A stretch of 64,000 bases of DNA from Moraxella lacunata (GCF_900453205.1 NZ_UGQU01000001.1:806001-870000); one strand, 5' to 3'; shown: positions 9,251-20,277, counted from the first letter of the stretch. Program-made: numbers and translations. The notes: a model not told the origin generated them from the sequence alone.

Positions 9251-10552
9251 TTAATTATCATTACCATGATTTGTTTGGGTAAAGTCTTTACTGTCCACCA
9301 AATAAAAATAACCTTTATCATCTATTTTGTAACTATTTTCTTGGGTGGGATCGCCATCGTGAAAATCGGTTACTGTGATTTGTTCTTTTTGTAATGCAGA
9401 AGTAGTTTTTGACCAGCTTTCAGCAATTTCATCATAAGCAATATTAAGTGTATCAATGATATTGCCGTTTTTATCAATATTGATAAGATGAGTGATAAGT
9501 TCGTGTTCATTTTCTGTATTAGAAAATGTCATTATTAAACTTGTGATGTTGGGATTATAAGACACTTTACCAAGAATCACAAGCTCTTTGGCGGTAGGAT
9601 AAAGTCCAGCAAAGAATTTGGCTTGGTTTTTATTTAAATGAGTGAATTGTTCATAATTGTCAAAGTCAATCGCCACTTCTAAGGGTAAGGGCTTTTGGGG
9701 AATGGTGGTTAAATCGAATGAATTTGTGAATTCATCAAATTTAAAATAAATTTTATAATAATCACTGTCATCGTTTTCTTTATTTTTTGTAACTTTAATA
9801 TAGGCGGTTTGATTATTTTCAAAAAACCCAAATTGATAACCACAAATCTCCAGTTGATTATCCTGTTTGCTAATGGTTTGGTTAAAAATATCATCTAAAC
9901 GAATAATGGCTGTCCATTCATTGTTAATATATTTTTCAACAAAAGGATAGGCACAACCTTCATACGCTGTGCCAGAAAAACGGTATCGTTTATTGGGGGA
10001 GGTAAAAGAATTGAGCTTGTAAGTGCCAATAAATTTACCTGTATTTAGACTAATACCAGAATAACCATCGTCCATGATAATGGATAAAGTATTTTCATCT
10101 GCATTGTAAAATTCAAAATCCGCTAAAAGTTTGACAGTATTGCCATTTTTTGCATTAATTTGAGTAATTAAGTCATTTTCATCAACTTCTATCACGCCTT
10201 TTAATGCTACTTTGGCATGATTGATGTCATCAAATCCTGTGGTAATGGTTGAATTTTCTATTGTTAGGGATTTGTCCAATACTTTGGTAAATTCTTGTTT
10301 GGATATTTTTTGAATGGATAAGGGATAATCATCAATCGTAAACCCATTATTAAAAATATCGCTTGTGATTGTTTCTTCTAATGGGTTGGTTTCTTGATTG
10401 GTTTGATTTTCTTGGGGTGTAACTTCTATTAAAGGGGCAGTACTTTCTTGTTTGGGCTGTGTATTATCAGATTGAATAGAGTTTGCCTGCCCTTGATTAT
10501 TGGGGCAAGCAGTAAGCAATAATAGGGCGATTAGGGGGAATAAAATTTTCAT
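9251..10552 (-). CDS. Lipoprotein, tandem paralogue B
   Basis: A 433-residue lipoprotein paralogous to the one immediately downstream. The start is set at 10552 because the signal peptide MKILFPLIALLLLTAC begins there; a longer frame to 10582 would overlap the preceding gene. The linker is Gln/Glu/Pro-rich, followed by a beta-rich body. The last 45 residues are almost the same as in paralogue A, but the middle differs widely. Conserved ends around a divergent centre suggest duplication with selection for variation or gene conversion. Function unknown. Confidence 0.75.
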   Translation of the reverse strand: MKILFPLIALLLLTACPNNQGQANSIQSDNTQPKQESTAPLIEVTPQENQTNQETNPLEETITSDIFNNGFTIDDYPLSIQKISKQEFTKVLDKSLTIENSTITTGFDDINHAKVALKGVIEVDENDLITQINAKNGNTVKLLADFEFYNADENTLSIIMDDGYSGISLNTGKFIGTYKLNSFTSPNKRYRFSGTAYEGCAYPFVEKYINNEWTAIIRLDDIFNQTISKQDNQLEICGYQFGFFENNQTAYIKVTKNKENDDSDYYKIYFKFDEFTNSFDLTTIPQKPLPLEVAIDFDNYEQFTHLNKNQAKFFAGLYPTAKELVILGKVSYNPNITSLIMTFSNTENEHELITHLINIDKNGNIIDTLNIAYDEIAESWSKTTSALQKEQITVTDFHDGDPTQENSYKIDDKGYFYLVDSKDFTQTNHGNDN

Positions 10553-10563
10553 AAAAATCCCTT

Positions 10564-10968
10564 TTAATATGAACGATAACAAAAATCTAATGTGCTATCT
10601 TTGGTTTTACGACAAGCCAATAAATTTTCACGACTTTCGCTTTCTTTTTGAGTTAAGATTTTGAGAGTTTTTTGGTCTCGGTAGTAAGGTGCAACTGACG
10701 TAGGCTTGTTTAAATTATTATTGGGATAATAAGTAATCTCATAATTTCCTGTCATTGTTTCGGTTTCAAAATGATATTTTTTGTTATTGAATGTCAAAAT
10801 AGCATACATACCACCTGCACCACCACCAGTTTGCATAAGGCAGGCGGATTTCTTTTGTAATTTATTGTTTTTAAATAAATAACAAGTAGCTTTTTGGTCG
10901 GGATTTTCATAGGCAAAACTTGTGTTGGGTAATAACATAAAGAATGCAATAATAATGAGAGCTTTCAT
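10564..10968 (-). CDS. Small secreted protein of unknown function
   Basis: A 134-residue protein with a Sec signal peptide ending in SFA (cleavage before YENPDQK). The mature part has four Cys residues that could form two disulfides, and a Gly-rich turn TGGGAGG. I do not recognise the family. It ends 11 bases before the start of lipoprotein paralogue B in the same direction, so the two are probably co-transcribed. Its composition resembles the lipoprotein cluster, suggesting a shared periplasmic or surface role. Confidence 0.65.
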   Translation of the reverse strand: MKALIIIAFFMLLPNTSFAYENPDQKATCYLFKNNKLQKKSACLMQTGGGAGGMYAILTFNNKKYHFETETMTGNYEITYYPNNNLNKPTSVAPYYRDQKTLKILTQKESESRENLLACRKTKDSTLDFCYRSY

Positions 10969-10996
10969 AAACTCGCCTGATTAAAAACACAAACCT

Positions 10997-11461
10997 TCAT
11001 TTCTGCCAATAAAACAGCGATAAAATCCCTGCCGCAATCAGCGGACCGACAGGCACACCTCTTAAAAACGCCACGCCCAGTACCGTGCCAATGAGTAGCC
11101 CTGCAATAACGCTTGGTTCAGCAGTCATTAACTTAACGCCACGACCGCCCAGATAGGCAACCAACAGCCCCACCAAAATGGCAATGAGCGATTTTGGACT
11201 GACAAAGGATTGCAAAATCGTCTCACTGCTCAATTTGCCACTGGCAATCGGGGTCAGCACGCCAATGGTCAAAATCAAAATGCCCAAACTTAGCCCATAT
11301 TTGTCCACATAGGGCAAAAGTACAGCACCAAAAGGGCTGACTTTGATGATGATTAAGAGAGCGGTCGCCAAAACAATCGTATTATTTTGGCTAAACACGC
11401 CCAAGCCCAGCAAAATAAACAAAACAATTAAGCTGACATCAAGGTTGGCAAAGCTTGGCAT
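10997..11461 (-). CDS. DUF441 (YeaL-like) membrane protein
   Basis: A 154-residue protein with four to five hydrophobic helices, matching the DUF441/YeaL family in length and in the motifs [11 protein letters not shown] and [21 protein letters not shown]. It is an inner-membrane protein of unknown function. It lies between ychF and the secreted-protein cluster in the same direction, with short gaps, and could be part of either transcription unit. Confidence 0.85.
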   Translation of the reverse strand: MPSFANLDVSLIVLFILLGLGVFSQNNTIVLATALLIIIKVSPFGAVLLPYVDKYGLSLGILILTIGVLTPIASGKLSSETILQSFVSPKSLIAILVGLLVAYLGGRGVKLMTAEPSVIAGLLIGTVLGVAFLRGVPVGPLIAAGILSLFYWQK

Positions 11462-11505
11462 TTTAATGACTTTAACCTATTTGGACATTAAACCCACTTA
11501 TACAC

Positions 11506-12597
11506 TTATACATTAAACCTAAAATGCATCACATCACCGTCCTGCACCACATAGGTTTTGCCTTCTAGGCGAGATTTGCCTGCCGAGCTTGCCCCTTTTT
11601 CGCCTTGATATTCAATAAAATCATCAAAGGCAATCACTTCGGCACGGATAAAGCCACGCTCAAAGTCGGTATGAATCACGCCCGCCGCCTGTGGTGCGGT
11701 CGCCCCAACAGGCACCGTCCACGCTCGTACTTCTTTGACCCCTGCGGTAAAGTAGGTTTGCATTTTTAACAGCTCATAACCTGCACGGATAACTCTATCC
11801 AAGCCTGCCTCTGCCATTCCCAAACTTTCTAAAAACTCTGCCTTTTCGTCTTCGTCAAGCTGGGCGATTTCCGATTCTAGTTGGTTGCAAAGTGGCACAA
11901 CAATGGCATTATCATTTTTGGCAAATTCACGCACCGCATCCAAATGGGGGTTATTGTCAAAGCCGTCTTCACTCACATTGGCGATGTACATCACAGGTTT
12001 TAGGGTGATAAGTCCATAGGATTTGATGAGTTTTTTCTCATCATCGTCTAAATTTGCCATTCTAGCAGGTTTGCCATCCGCCAAAAATGGCTCAATCTTG
12101 GTAAAGACATCTAGCATTGCTTTGGCTTCTTTGTCGCCCCCTTTGGCTTTTTTGCCGACATTGGTGATGGCACGGGTGACGGCTTCTAAGTCCGCCAATG
12201 CAAGCTCGGTGTTAATTGTTTCAATGTCCGACAAAGGATTGACCCGACCGTCCACATGAATGACATTGTCATCATCAAAGCACCGCACGACATGGGCGAT
12301 GGCGTCCGTCTCACGGATATTGGCAAGAAATTGGTTGCCCATACCCTCGCCTTTGCTTGCCCCTGCCACAAGCCCTGCAATGTCCACAAATTCCATACTG
12401 GTGGGAATCACTCGTTCAGGCTTTACGATGTCGGCAAGTTGTTTTAGGCGTGGGTCAGGCACAGGCACAATGCCTGTGTTGGGGTCTTTGGTACAAAAGG
12501 GGAAGTTTTCGGCAGCGATGCCTGCTTTGGTCAGTGCGTTAAAAAGGGTGGATTTGCCCACATTTGGCAGTCCAACAATACCACAATTAAAGCCCAT
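11506..12597 (-). CDS. ychF: Ribosome-associated ATPase/GTPase YchF
   Basis: A 363-residue Obg-family P-loop protein of the usual YchF length. The Walker A is GLPNVGKST near the N-terminus, followed by the DIAGLV G3 motif, a helical middle and a C-terminal TGS domain ending in [11 protein letters not shown]. Family knowledge: YchF (OLA1) prefers ATP, binds ribosomes and acts as a negative regulator of the oxidative-stress response. It is divergently oriented to the giant RTX protease, with a 185-base shared upstream region. Confidence 0.97.
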   Translation of the reverse strand: MGFNCGIVGLPNVGKSTLFNALTKAGIAAENFPFCTKDPNTGIVPVPDPRLKQLADIVKPERVIPTSMEFVDIAGLVAGASKGEGMGNQFLANIRETDAIAHVVRCFDDDNVIHVDGRVNPLSDIETINTELALADLEAVTRAITNVGKKAKGGDKEAKAMLDVFTKIEPFLADGKPARMANLDDDEKKLIKSYGLITLKPVMYIANVSEDGFDNNPHLDAVREFAKNDNAIVVPLCNQLESEIAQLDEDEKAEFLESLGMAEAGLDRVIRAGYELLKMQTYFTAGVKEVRAWTVPVGATAPQAAGVIHTDFERGFIRAEVIAFDDFIEYQGEKGASSAGKSRLEGKTYVVQDGDVMHFRFNV

Positions 12598-12673
12598 GAG
12601 TTATCTCTCTGTTAAATTTAAATCTTTTATTATAGCAAAGTTTAGGCGATAAATTAAGCAAAATTTACGTATT

Positions 12674-12703
12674 TTCAAACCAACGCAGTTCGATTGGTTT
12701 GAA
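12674..12703. promoter_or_regulatory. 10-bp dyad upstream of the RTX protease gene
   Basis: A perfect inverted repeat, TTCAAACCAA and TTGGTTTGAA, separated by ten bases. It has no T tract, so it is not a typical terminator. It lies in the ychF/RTX protease divergent region and could be an operator for either gene. The assignment is by position only. Confidence 0.4.
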
Positions 12704-12743
12704 GGTTTGCAGCAAACGGTTAATCTATATTATTTAAAAATCA

Positions 12744-12752
12744 TGCTATAAT
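12744..12752 (+). promoter_or_regulatory. Extended -10 promoter of the RTX protease gene
   Basis: TGCTATAAT is a perfect extended -10 element (TG at 12744, TATAAT at 12747-12752) about 30 bases before the ATG. No good -35 hexamer is visible, which is compatible with an extended -10 promoter. Confidence 0.55.
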
Positions 12753-12782
12753 AAAGTATTTCAAATTAATAGAGCAACCGCC

Positions 12783-15700
12783 ATGAAAACAAGCAAATAC
12801 CAGCTTATTGTCATCCAAAACCAAACAACCGAAACTCATGCTTTAAATAGCAAAAAACCCCTAAAACTTAAAGCCAAGAAAAATACTGTTTATCAAATCA
12901 TCAATGAAGAAGGAGAGGTTTTACACAATCCTGTGATGGAAGTGGTAGGCGATGACATTTATGTGTACTTGCCCGAGGATGTTAATGCATCTTTGCATCT
13001 TGAAAATTTTCAAGATGCTTTGCCCATCACTGACCCCACCGCCTTAAGTGATTTAAATGCCAGTCTTGCCACAGCAAATACGACAGCAGGCGGTGTTTTG
13101 CACTCTTCTTGGCTGGCTGGGCTTCTTGCCACAGGACTTGGAGCAACCATTTTACACCACGACAAAAGCACAAATGACCACCCTATTAAAAATATAAATG
13201 ATAATCATTTCGTTCCAACGCCTGAGCCAACGCCTGAGCCAACGCCTGAGCCAACGCCTGAGCCAACGCCTGAGCCAACGCCTGAGCCAACGCCTGAGCC
13301 AACGCCTGAGCCAACGCCTGAGCCAACGCCTGAGCCAACGCCTGAGCCAACGCCTGAGCCAACGCCTGAGCCAACGCCTGAGCCAACGCCTGAGCCAACG
13401 CCTGAGCCAACGCCTGAGCCAACGCCTGAGCCAACGCCTGAGCCAACGCCTGAGCCAACGCCTGAGCCAACGCCTGAGCCCACCATTCCGCTTGCAATTA
13501 CCATCAACGCCATTGACGATGGGGTGATTAACATTGCCGATAAGGCGTTGAGCTTTACTTTGACAGGGACGGTAAATTTTGACCCGACCACCAGCGAGCA
13601 ACAAGTCATTGTCAAAATAGGCAGACAAGACCACCCTGCGACTTTGACAGGCAACACTTGGACGCTTGATGTCTCGGGCGAAACCTTAGCCTTTGCCGAA
13701 GGTAGCCAGACCTTGACCGCCATTTTGACCGCCAAAGACCACACAGGGGCAAGCGTCAGCACCAACGCCACAGGCAGTTATAATGTCGATACCCAAATTG
13801 ACACACCTGTGATTACCTTTGACAATCTTACCAATGACAACATCATCAACCTTGCCGAAAGTAACGAAAACCTAGTGGTTTCAGGCACGGTAGAACATGC
13901 CAAAGACGGCGATATTGTCAAAGTCATTATTGGCGGAGTGTCGCAAGATGTGCCAGTACAAGGGGGCAAATTTAGCCTAACGGTGGCAGGTTCTACCCTA
14001 AAAAATCATACCAGCATTTTGGCAACCGTCATTACCACTGACACCGCAGGTAATACCGCCAAAGGCGAAAAAGACCACAGTTATGAAGTGGATACCGTTG
14101 CCCCCACACCCAAAATCACTCTCAATCCAATTACAGGCGACAACCGCATTGATTTAAGCGAACAAAATCAGCCCACAACCACAATCACAGGTAGCATTGG
14201 CAATTTTGTCAAAACCGATACCAACAAGTTTGTGCTGATTTGCCTATGCTCCACCTGCACAAACAACAACCAAAAAACCGTAGAAGCTCGTCTCAATGAC
14301 GATGGCACATTCAGTGCTGATATTGCCACCGATGAGCTGACCAAATACGATAGCATTAGTGCCACCATCAAAAGCACTGATACCGCAGGCAATACAGGAC
14401 AAGACACCAATACCCAAACTTATACGGTTGAACAACCTGTTATACCGCCATTGCCTACCGCCCCAAGCATTACCCTAAATCCAATTGCAGGGGACAACAT
14501 TGTCAATGCAGCTGAGTTTAATTATGGCAGTAGCAATCCCAACATTGCTATCACAGGCAAGATTGAACGGGCAGATGTGGCAACTTCTACGGTTAAATTG
14601 GAATTTTATAAGGCGGGCGTGCTTGCCAAAACGGTCGATGCTAACCTTGGTGCTGATGGCATTTATACTTATCGCATTAGTGGTGCAGAATTGCACCGCT
14701 CTTATGATACCGTCAAGGCAATTTTGATGACAAATGGGCAAGAGTACAGCGATAGCCAAAGCTACAAAGCGGCCGCTTATTCGCCACGCTGGGGCGATGT
14801 TGTGCCGACTTTTGTTTCTGATGACAATGTCATTGACCAAAACGACACTTGGCAAGAATTTACAACCATGACAGGTACTTTTAATTCCATTAGAAATACG
14901 CTGACCGCAGAGGGTATTGAAAATGCGATGGATATTACCGTAACGGTGAATGGCAAGGCTTATGCAACTACAGTTACAGGGCAAACAGGCACATTTAGTA
15001 TCAATATTAAAACCGCTGACCTACTTGCCGACACCGATAAAGTTGCTGATATTTCCGCCTATTTGTATGACAACGCAGGCAATAACGCAGGCACAAAAAC
15101 CACCACTTTAAAATACAGCATCAATGACACCGACATTAGCACACCTGTTTTGACCGTCAATCCAATTGACAATATTAACATTGCCTATCAAAATACCAAT
15201 CCAACCACCACTTTGACAGGCTTGTTTGAGATTGATGGCGATGTTGCCCTTGCCAATGCTCCGTTAACCATTGACATTGGTGAACAAACCTTTATTGCTC
15301 AAAAAACGGTAACCAGCTCTGGTAATGGTCAAAAAACCATCGGTACTTGGACACTTGATGTGCCAACCCAAGCTTTGATTGACGCAAATGGCAACCTAAC
15401 CGCCAAACTTTTTGCCACCGACTACACCAATAACCAAGCCCAAGCAAACACGCCTGCTACTTACAAAGTAGATGTCAATGCCCCAAGCGTGGAAATCAAA
15501 CTAAACGCCATCACAGGCGACAATGCCATTGCACCTAATGAAATTGCCGACAGCTTTACCATTACAGGCACGGTAACAGGCGAATATCAGACAAGCGATA
15601 AAGTAAGCTTAACCATTGGCAACGAAACTTATCATGTTGATGTGGTAAATGGTGAATTTAGCCAAGCCGTGCCAAAAGCGGTTATTTTGGCAAATACAGC

Positions 15701-18533
15701 TATCAACGCCACTTTAACCACACAAGATGAGCTTGGCAATACAGGCTTTGATGACGACAGCCTAATTTATAATGTTACTGCCAAAGACATTAAGCTAGAG
15801 TTTGACCCCATTACCAGCGACAACCTGATTAATGTCAGCGAACAATCCACCCTCCTTGAAGTATCAGGCAAGGTAACGGGAGCGGACGCTAAGGCAGGGC
15901 AAACAGTACAAATTAAAGTAGGCGAGCAAACCTTTACCACTACTGTGGGCATGGATTTGACTTTTAAAACACAAATCAATGGACAACTGCTTGCCAAACA
16001 CCAAGGCTATACTTTATCCGCCCAAGTGCTTGATAATGGCGAATTTTTGGCATCCAATACCCATAATTATGATGTGCAAAATGATGTGTCGGCCAGCATT
16101 AAAATCACCCACATTGGCGATAATACCAGCGATAATGGCGTGGCGGACGGCTTTGGCTCGGTACGCCTAAGTGGCAAACTTGCCCTAAATGACAGCATTT
16201 TTGCCCAAGGCTACAACAGCGACAGCCTAGAAGCGATTGTGGTAAAAATTGGCGATAAGTCGTTTAACGCAGGCTTTAACCGCGATGACATGTCATTCCA
16301 CATTGACCTATCAAAAAGCGAAGCAGATAGCCTAAACGGTCAAGCCATCAGCTATGAATTTATTACTTCTGGCACATTGTATTATTTGGCAGGTGCAGGC
16401 AATGCCAAAACCGTTCGCCAAGTCGGAGCAAGAGACGGCGTTGCCCAAAGCGAACTTGGCAAAATCAGCGTAGAATGGCAGGACAATACCAAAGCCCAAG
16501 ATGGCACAACCACCCTAAGCACCCCTACCAAAACCACCGCTATTACAGGCATAGCATCAGGCTCGGCACAAGTAGGCGATGACATTACGGTTACCATTGG
16601 CGGTCAAAACTACACCACCAAAGTCCAAGACGGCAATGTCTTTGTGGTTAATGTGGACAGCGAAACGCTTGCCAAACACACAGGCAACATTACCGCCACA
16701 CTTGCCACCAAAGACTTAGAAGGCAAAGCGATTCGTGTCAATGATGTTGTCATCTATAATAACGCCATACAATCCACAGGCGACTTTGTCAGCAAACATA
16801 CGCACACAAGCCCTGCTGACCGCAAAATAAAGCATACTGATGATGATTATAATTTTGCCTATATGATTGACTCGGTGGCATCTGACACTCGGGGCGGATT
16901 TTTAAGTTATACGCACACGCCTTTTGGTGGATTTAGCGAAAATGGCACACCTGCTAAAATCAAATACTACTTTGCCACACAGGCAGAGACCACAAGCCCA
17001 GATTGGCAATATCAAGGGCGTGGCTATGTTGCAGAAGGTTCTACACGAGATTTTTCAGAGAACTTAAAAACCTTTGTCAAAAATAGCCTTGCCAAATATG
17101 CAGCCATTGCCAACGTTGAATTTGTGGAAGTTGGCAGTTATCAAGAAGTTGGTGGTGCTGGCATTAACTTTATCTATGGCGATGCCATAGGTGCATTTGC
17201 GTCCAGCGGAGCGTTTGCCTATGGTGGAGGGAATGTCGTCTTTGATACTGGTAACTTCTCCGACAATCCAAATCCTGGCAACTATCATCATTATTTGACC
17301 ATGCACGAGTTGTTTCACACTTTTTCAGGCAAGCATACCGATGGCGTTTATAGCAAGTATGGTTTTGCCACACCTGAAGATTATACCTCTGAATTTTCGG
17401 TGATGTCATACAGTCCAAATTATCATTGGAACTTAGGATTTCAAGACCTAAGCCTATACGATGTCATGTATATGCACTATCGTTTTGGTGTCGCCAAGAC
17501 GGTTAATGTAGGCGATGATGTTTATGGCTTTGGCAATTATGCTTCGCTTATCCAAGACGGTACGATTTATATCGCGGATGCAAGCGGTGTGGATACTTTT
17601 GATGCCTCTTATGAACAAGAAGGCGTAACAGTGAATCTAACCCCAGGTTCGTGGATTTATCGCACCAGCCAAAAATCAGACACCTTTGTCATCAAAGAAA
17701 AAACCACCATAGAAGGCAACAACGTCTACTTTGCCAACCAAGACCTGTCAGGCTATACCTTGTCAGGCAACGTAGGCAAGTACACGCACACCGACTATGT
17801 CAAAGGACAAGGCTTTATTGGCTATGGCACACAAATTGAAAACTTAAAAGGCTCAAACTTTGCCGATGTCTTAACAGGCAACAATGCAAATAACAACATC
17901 TTTGGTAATGACGGCGATGATATCATTTATGGCGGACTTGGCGATGATTATCTGGATGGCGGTCAAGGGGCGGATACGCTGATTGGCGGTCAAGGCAATG
18001 ACAGCTATGTCATTGACAACACAGGCGACACCATTACCGAGCTTGCAGGAGAAGGCACGGATACGGTGTATAGTTACATTGATTATACGCTGGGTGAGCA
18101 TTTGGAAAATATCACCTTGCTTGGCTATGCCAATCTTAATGCCACAGGTAATCGCGAAAATAACACCTTGATTGGTAATAGTGGTAACAACACGCTGATT
18201 GGTGGAGCGGGCGATGATACCCTAGATGGTGGGCGTGGCAGTGACACCTTGACGGGTGGTGATGGAGCGGATTATTTTAGATTTAGCACCCTGCTTGATG
18301 GCTCGGTGGATATCATCACCGACTTTGATATTGTCAATGACAAAATCGTTCTTGATGATGCCATTTTCACCGCATTGGCAGGACAAACCAGCGTGGGCGA
18401 CTTTATCAAATACGACAGCACGACAGGCAATTTGAGCTATGATGCGGACGGTGCAGGTGTGGTCAATGCCATTGTCTTTGCCAACCTTGGCGCGGGACTT
18501 AATGAAAATCAAATCCAATATCAGATTATTTAA
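12783..18533 (+). CDS. Giant RTX serralysin-like metalloprotease/adhesin
   Basis: A 1916-residue protein. Residues 1-80 resemble the BapA-type prefix of large type-I-secreted adhesins, and a short hydrophobic stretch follows near residue 110. Residues 146-233 are 22 TPEP repeats. About ten bacterial Ig-like repeats (GDN-IN start, D-AGN, VDT end) fill residues 234-1330. A metzincin domain follows, with [11 protein letters not shown] at 1508-1518 and the Met-turn SVMSY near 1541. Peptidase M10 C-terminal/RTX nonapeptides ([11 protein letters not shown] type) start near 1690, with an acidic C-terminal secretion region. There is no Sec signal, consistent with type I export, but no ABC exporter genes lie in the window. 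The zinc motif has Gly one place later than the usual HExxHxxGxxH. Likely roles are surface adhesion and calcium-dependent proteolysis; the substrate is unknown. Confidence 0.85.
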   Translation: MKTSKYQLIVIQNQTTETHALNSKKPLKLKAKKNTVYQIINEEGEVLHNPVMEVVGDDIYVYLPEDVNASLHLENFQDALPITDPTALSDLNASLATANTTAGGVLHSSWLAGLLATGLGATILHHDKSTNDHPIKNINDNHFVPTPEPTPEPTPEPTPEPTPEPTPEPTPEPTPEPTPEPTPEPTPEPTPEPTPEPTPEPTPEPTPEPTPEPTPEPTPEPTPEPTPEPTPEPTIPLAITINAIDDGVINIADKALSFTLTGTVNFDPTTSEQQVIVKIGRQDHPATLTGNTWTLDVSGETLAFAEGSQTLTAILTAKDHTGASVSTNATGSYNVDTQIDTPVITFDNLTNDNIINLAESNENLVVSGTVEHAKDGDIVKVIIGGVSQDVPVQGGKFSLTVAGSTLKNHTSILATVITTDTAGNTAKGEKDHSYEVDTVAPTPKITLNPITGDNRIDLSEQNQPTTTITGSIGNFVKTDTNKFVLICLCSTCTNNNQKTVEARLNDDGTFSADIATDELTKYDSISATIKSTDTAGNTGQDTNTQTYTVEQPVIPPLPTAPSITLNPIAGDNIVNAAEFNYGSSNPNIAITGKIERADVATSTVKLEFYKAGVLAKTVDANLGADGIYTYRISGAELHRSYDTVKAILMTNGQEYSDSQSYKAAAYSPRWGDVVPTFVSDDNVIDQNDTWQEFTTMTGTFNSIRNTLTAEGIENAMDITVTVNGKAYATTVTGQTGTFSINIKTADLLADTDKVADISAYLYDNAGNNAGTKTTTLKYSINDTDISTPVLTVNPIDNINIAYQNTNPTTTLTGLFEIDGDVALANAPLTIDIGEQTFIAQKTVTSSGNGQKTIGTWTLDVPTQALIDANGNLTAKLFATDYTNNQAQANTPATYKVDVNAPSVEIKLNAITGDNAIAPNEIADSFTITGTVTGEYQTSDKVSLTIGNETYHVDVVNGEFSQAVPKAVILANTAINATLTTQDELGNTGFDDDSLIYNVTAKDIKLEFDPITSDNLINVSEQSTLLEVSGKVTGADAKAGQTVQIKVGEQTFTTTVGMDLTFKTQINGQLLAKHQGYTLSAQVLDNGEFLASNTHNYDVQNDVSASIKITHIGDNTSDNGVADGFGSVRLSGKLALNDSIFAQGYNSDSLEAIVVKIGDKSFNAGFNRDDMSFHIDLSKSEADSLNGQAISYEFITSGTLYYLAGAGNAKTVRQVGARDGVAQSELGKISVEWQDNTKAQDGTTTLSTPTKTTAITGIASGSAQVGDDITVTIGGQNYTTKVQDGNVFVVNVDSETLAKHTGNITATLATKDLEGKAIRVNDVVIYNNAIQSTGDFVSKHTHTSPADRKIKHTDDDYNFAYMIDSVASDTRGGFLSYTHTPFGGFSENGTPAKIKYYFATQAETTSPDWQYQGRGYVAEGSTRDFSENLKTFVKNSLAKYAAIANVEFVEVGSYQEVGGAGINFIYGDAIGAFASSGAFAYGGGNVVFDTGNFSDNPNPGNYHHYLTMHELFHTFSGKHTDGVYSKYGFATPEDYTSEFSVMSYSPNYHWNLGFQDLSLYDVMYMHYRFGVAKTVNVGDDVYGFGNYASLIQDGTIYIADASGVDTFDASYEQEGVTVNLTPGSWIYRTSQKSDTFVIKEKTTIEGNNVYFANQDLSGYTLSGNVGKYTHTDYVKGQGFIGYGTQIENLKGSNFADVLTGNNANNNIFGNDGDDIIYGGLGDDYLDGGQGADTLIGGQGNDSYVIDNTGDTITELAGEGTDTVYSYIDYTLGEHLENITLLGYANLNATGNRENNTLIGNSGNNTLIGGAGDDTLDGGRGSDTLTGGDGADYFRFSTLLDGSVDIITDFDIVNDKIVLDDAIFTALAGQTSVGDFIKYDSTTGNLSYDADGAGVVNAIVFANLGAGLNENQIQYQII
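13218..13481 (+). repeat. 22 tandem copies of a 12-bp unit (TPEP codons)
   Basis: The unit ACGCCTGAGCCA is repeated 22 times, with only the last copy changed (final CCC). It encodes Thr-Pro-Glu-Pro. Because 12 is a multiple of three, copy changes keep the frame. The unit has no stop in any of the six frames, which explains the long overlapping open frames here. It forms a rigid Pro-rich stalk between the N-terminal prefix and the Ig-like domains. Confidence 0.97.
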
Positions 18534-18545
18534 TCCGATAAAGGT

Positions 18546-18582
18546 AAATTTGGGGAATGCAAATGCACTCCCCAAATTTTTT
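18546..18582 (+). terminator. Terminator of the RTX protease gene
   Basis: A long stem (AAATTTGGGGA-TGC / GCA-TCCCCAAATTT) followed by a T tract, starting 12 bases after the stop codon. Confidence 0.85.
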
Positions 18583-18844
18583 AACACAATGCTCCAACCT
18601 TCAAAACACACCGCCAAACAAGCATGGTTGCAAAATCCCATCATTGCAGATGACCAGTCATACTTTAATACTTACATCATGCAATTACAATTAATAATTA
18701 ATTTTATTTAAAAAATTTATTTTTCATTTAAAATTCAAATTATAAAAATAATGATTATTTGCTTAACATTTTAAGCCCTTTTTGTTATTATGGTATTTGT
18801 TAGCACAGGCTATCATTTTTACAACCCACCAGGAGAGAAAATTT
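18583..18844. other. AT-rich dps upstream region
   Basis: No gene is supported between the RTX protease terminator and dps. The region is strongly AT-rich, holds the putative Fur-like palindrome and must contain the dps promoter, but no confident -35/-10 pair is visible. Confidence 0.45.
18746..18760. promoter_or_regulatory. Fur-box-like palindrome upstream of dps
   Basis: AAATAATGATTATTT is a perfect 7-1-7 palindrome close to the core of the Fur consensus. It lies about 85 bases before the dps start. Fur or another metal or peroxide regulator could bind here; this is inferred from similarity only. Confidence 0.45.
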
Positions 18845-19315
18845 ATGAGTACCAATCAAATCGGTCTTGAAAAAGCAGAACTTACCCCCGTCATCAAAGC
18901 CCTAAACGCCCTACTGTCTAGCTACCATCTGTTTTATATCAACGTACGTGGCTATCACTGGAATGTCAAAGGCGAGCATTTTTTTACCCTGCACCCAAAA
19001 TTTGAAGAGCTGTACACCGAGCTACAACTACAAATTGACGAAATCGCTGAACGCATTCTAACCCTAGGTGGCACGCCATTACACGCATATAGCGATTTTG
19101 CTGAGCGTTCTAGCATCAAAGAAAACAAAGGCGTGTTTGATGGTCGTGGCTGCGTAGAAGGCGTGGTTAAGGGCTTGCAAACACTTATCGAAGAGCAACG
19201 AGCCGTTGCTGAGCTTGCCGAAGGAGCATCTGACCAAGGCACGTCCGACATCGTAACAGGCTACGTCCAAGCCCAAGAAAAAGAAATTTGGATGTATAAC
19301 GCCTTTTTGGGTTAA
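18845..19315 (+). CDS. dps: Dps-family DNA-binding ferritin-like protein
   Basis: A 156-residue Dps/miniferritin. The start at 18845 follows an AGGAGA ribosome binding site; a longer frame to 18782 lacks homology. The ferroxidase residues are recognisable: His in GYHWNVKG, the HFFTLHPKFEELY helix, and Asp/Glu in QIDEIAERILTLGG. Dps forms a dodecamer that oxidises and stores iron using peroxide and protects DNA in stress. A Fur-box-like palindrome lies upstream and a strong terminator downstream, so the gene is probably monocistronic. Confidence 0.95.
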   Translation: MSTNQIGLEKAELTPVIKALNALLSSYHLFYINVRGYHWNVKGEHFFTLHPKFEELYTELQLQIDEIAERILTLGGTPLHAYSDFAERSSIKENKGVFDGRGCVEGVVKGLQTLIEEQRAVAELAEGASDQGTSDIVTGYVQAQEKEIWMYNAFLG

Positions 19316-19351
19316 TCCAATCATTTACCCCATCATTTGACCCAAATAAAT

Positions 19352-19384
19352 AAAAAGCCCTTAACTTTGATTAAGGGCTTTTTG
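19352..19384. terminator. Bidirectional terminator between dps and folE
   Basis: A perfect stem GCCCTTAA / TTAAGGGC is flanked by A and T runs. It lies between the converging dps and folE genes and serves both. Confidence 0.85.
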
Positions 19385-19414
19385 CCATGCCTGTTTATAA
19401 AAGGAATAACAACA

Positions 19415-20032
19415 TCAGCCAAACGCAGGCACACGCTTAGGAATGGCGCTCAAAAATTCATTTCGGGCTTGATTGTCCGTCTCATACACCCCAAGCATAC
19501 AGGTGGTGCGGGTGGTGGACTGCTGTTTGCCCACACCACGCATCATCATGCACATATGGCTTGCGTCCATGACGACCGCCACACCACGACAGTCTGTGAG
19601 TTCATGGATGGCTTGGGCGACTTGTTTGGTTAGGTTTTCTTGGATTTGTAGGCGTTTGGCGTACATATCAACAATGCGAGCCAGTTTGGATAAGCCAAGC
19701 ACCTTACCATTTGGTAGGTAGCCGATGTGTGCCACACCAAAAAACGGCAAAATATGATGCTCGCACAATGAATAAAATTCAATGTTTTGCACAAGTACCA
19801 AATCAGCATTATCACTGGCAAAAATGGCATTATTGGCAACCGTATGCAGGTCTTGATGATAGCCTGCCGTCAAGTCCCGAAAGGCTTTGGCGGCACGCAT
19901 GGGCGTATCAAGCAGTCCTTCACGGCTTAGGTTTTCGCCACTGGCAGAGATGATATTGGCGTAGTTCTGGGCGGTGGCTTCGACATCAAAAGAAAAGGCG
20001 GGCGTGGCGTGGCTGTTGCAATGTTGGCACAT
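19415..20032 (-). CDS. folE: GTP cyclohydrolase I
   Basis: A 205-residue GTP cyclohydrolase I, which converts GTP to dihydroneopterin triphosphate, the first step of tetrahydrofolate synthesis. The start is set at 20032 (MCQHCNSH); a longer frame to 20089 is unlikely. The zinc ligands are visible in [10 protein letters not shown] and in [10 protein letters not shown], and the QE/LT segment [12 protein letters not shown] is conserved. An N-terminal CxxC precedes the usual fold and could bind metal, which is uncommon in the family. It is homodecameric in known members. Confidence 0.95.
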   Translation of the reverse strand: MCQHCNSHATPAFSFDVEATAQNYANIISASGENLSREGLLDTPMRAAKAFRDLTAGYHQDLHTVANNAIFASDNADLVLVQNIEFYSLCEHHILPFFGVAHIGYLPNGKVLGLSKLARIVDMYAKRLQIQENLTKQVAQAIHELTDCRGVAVVMDASHMCMMMRGVGKQQSTTRTTCMLGVYETDNQARNEFLSAIPKRVPAFG

Positions 20033-20234
20033 GGTATTATCAAATAAAAATAAACGTGATATTATAGCGAAAAAGACAAGATTTGCCAAATGGTTTATGT
20101 GCTTTGCGGTGTCAATGGGTTATAATTTTTGCTTTTTAAATTTACCCTTTATAAAACAACCAGATTAAAACAAATGGCGATTTTATTAAAAAGTTTACAA
20201 TCGTTCCTAAATTTTCCCCATTTGCCAAAATCTG

Positions 20235-20243
20235 TGGTATAAT
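20235..20243 (+). promoter_or_regulatory. Extended -10 promoter of fabI
   Basis: TGGTATAAT is a consensus extended -10 element 35 bases before the fabI ATG. No clear -35 box is present. Confidence 0.55.
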
Positions 20244-20277
20244 GCTAACAATTTTAACTAAATGCGTGGAGCGACTG

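Noticed and set aside
13218-13481. CRISPR-like direct repeats
   Set aside because: The units are contiguous with no spacers and encode TPEP within a long gene; no cas genes are present.
13152-13771. Several long open frames on both strands across the TPEP repeat region
   Set aside because: They arise because the 12-bp unit has no stop in any frame. They encode only simple repeats such as QALA or GVGS and have no start signals.
12783-18533. Type I secretion operon beside the RTX protease
   Set aside because: The neighbours are ychF and dps; no ABC exporter, membrane fusion protein or TolC-like gene lies in the window.
20033-20089. Longer folE start
   Set aside because: The extra residues are hydrophobic and do not match the family; the enzyme begins at MCQHC.
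20242-20277. Longer fabI start
   Set aside because: The extra 12 residues lack homology, overlap the promoter -10 box and have no ribosome binding site; 20278 has GGAG.
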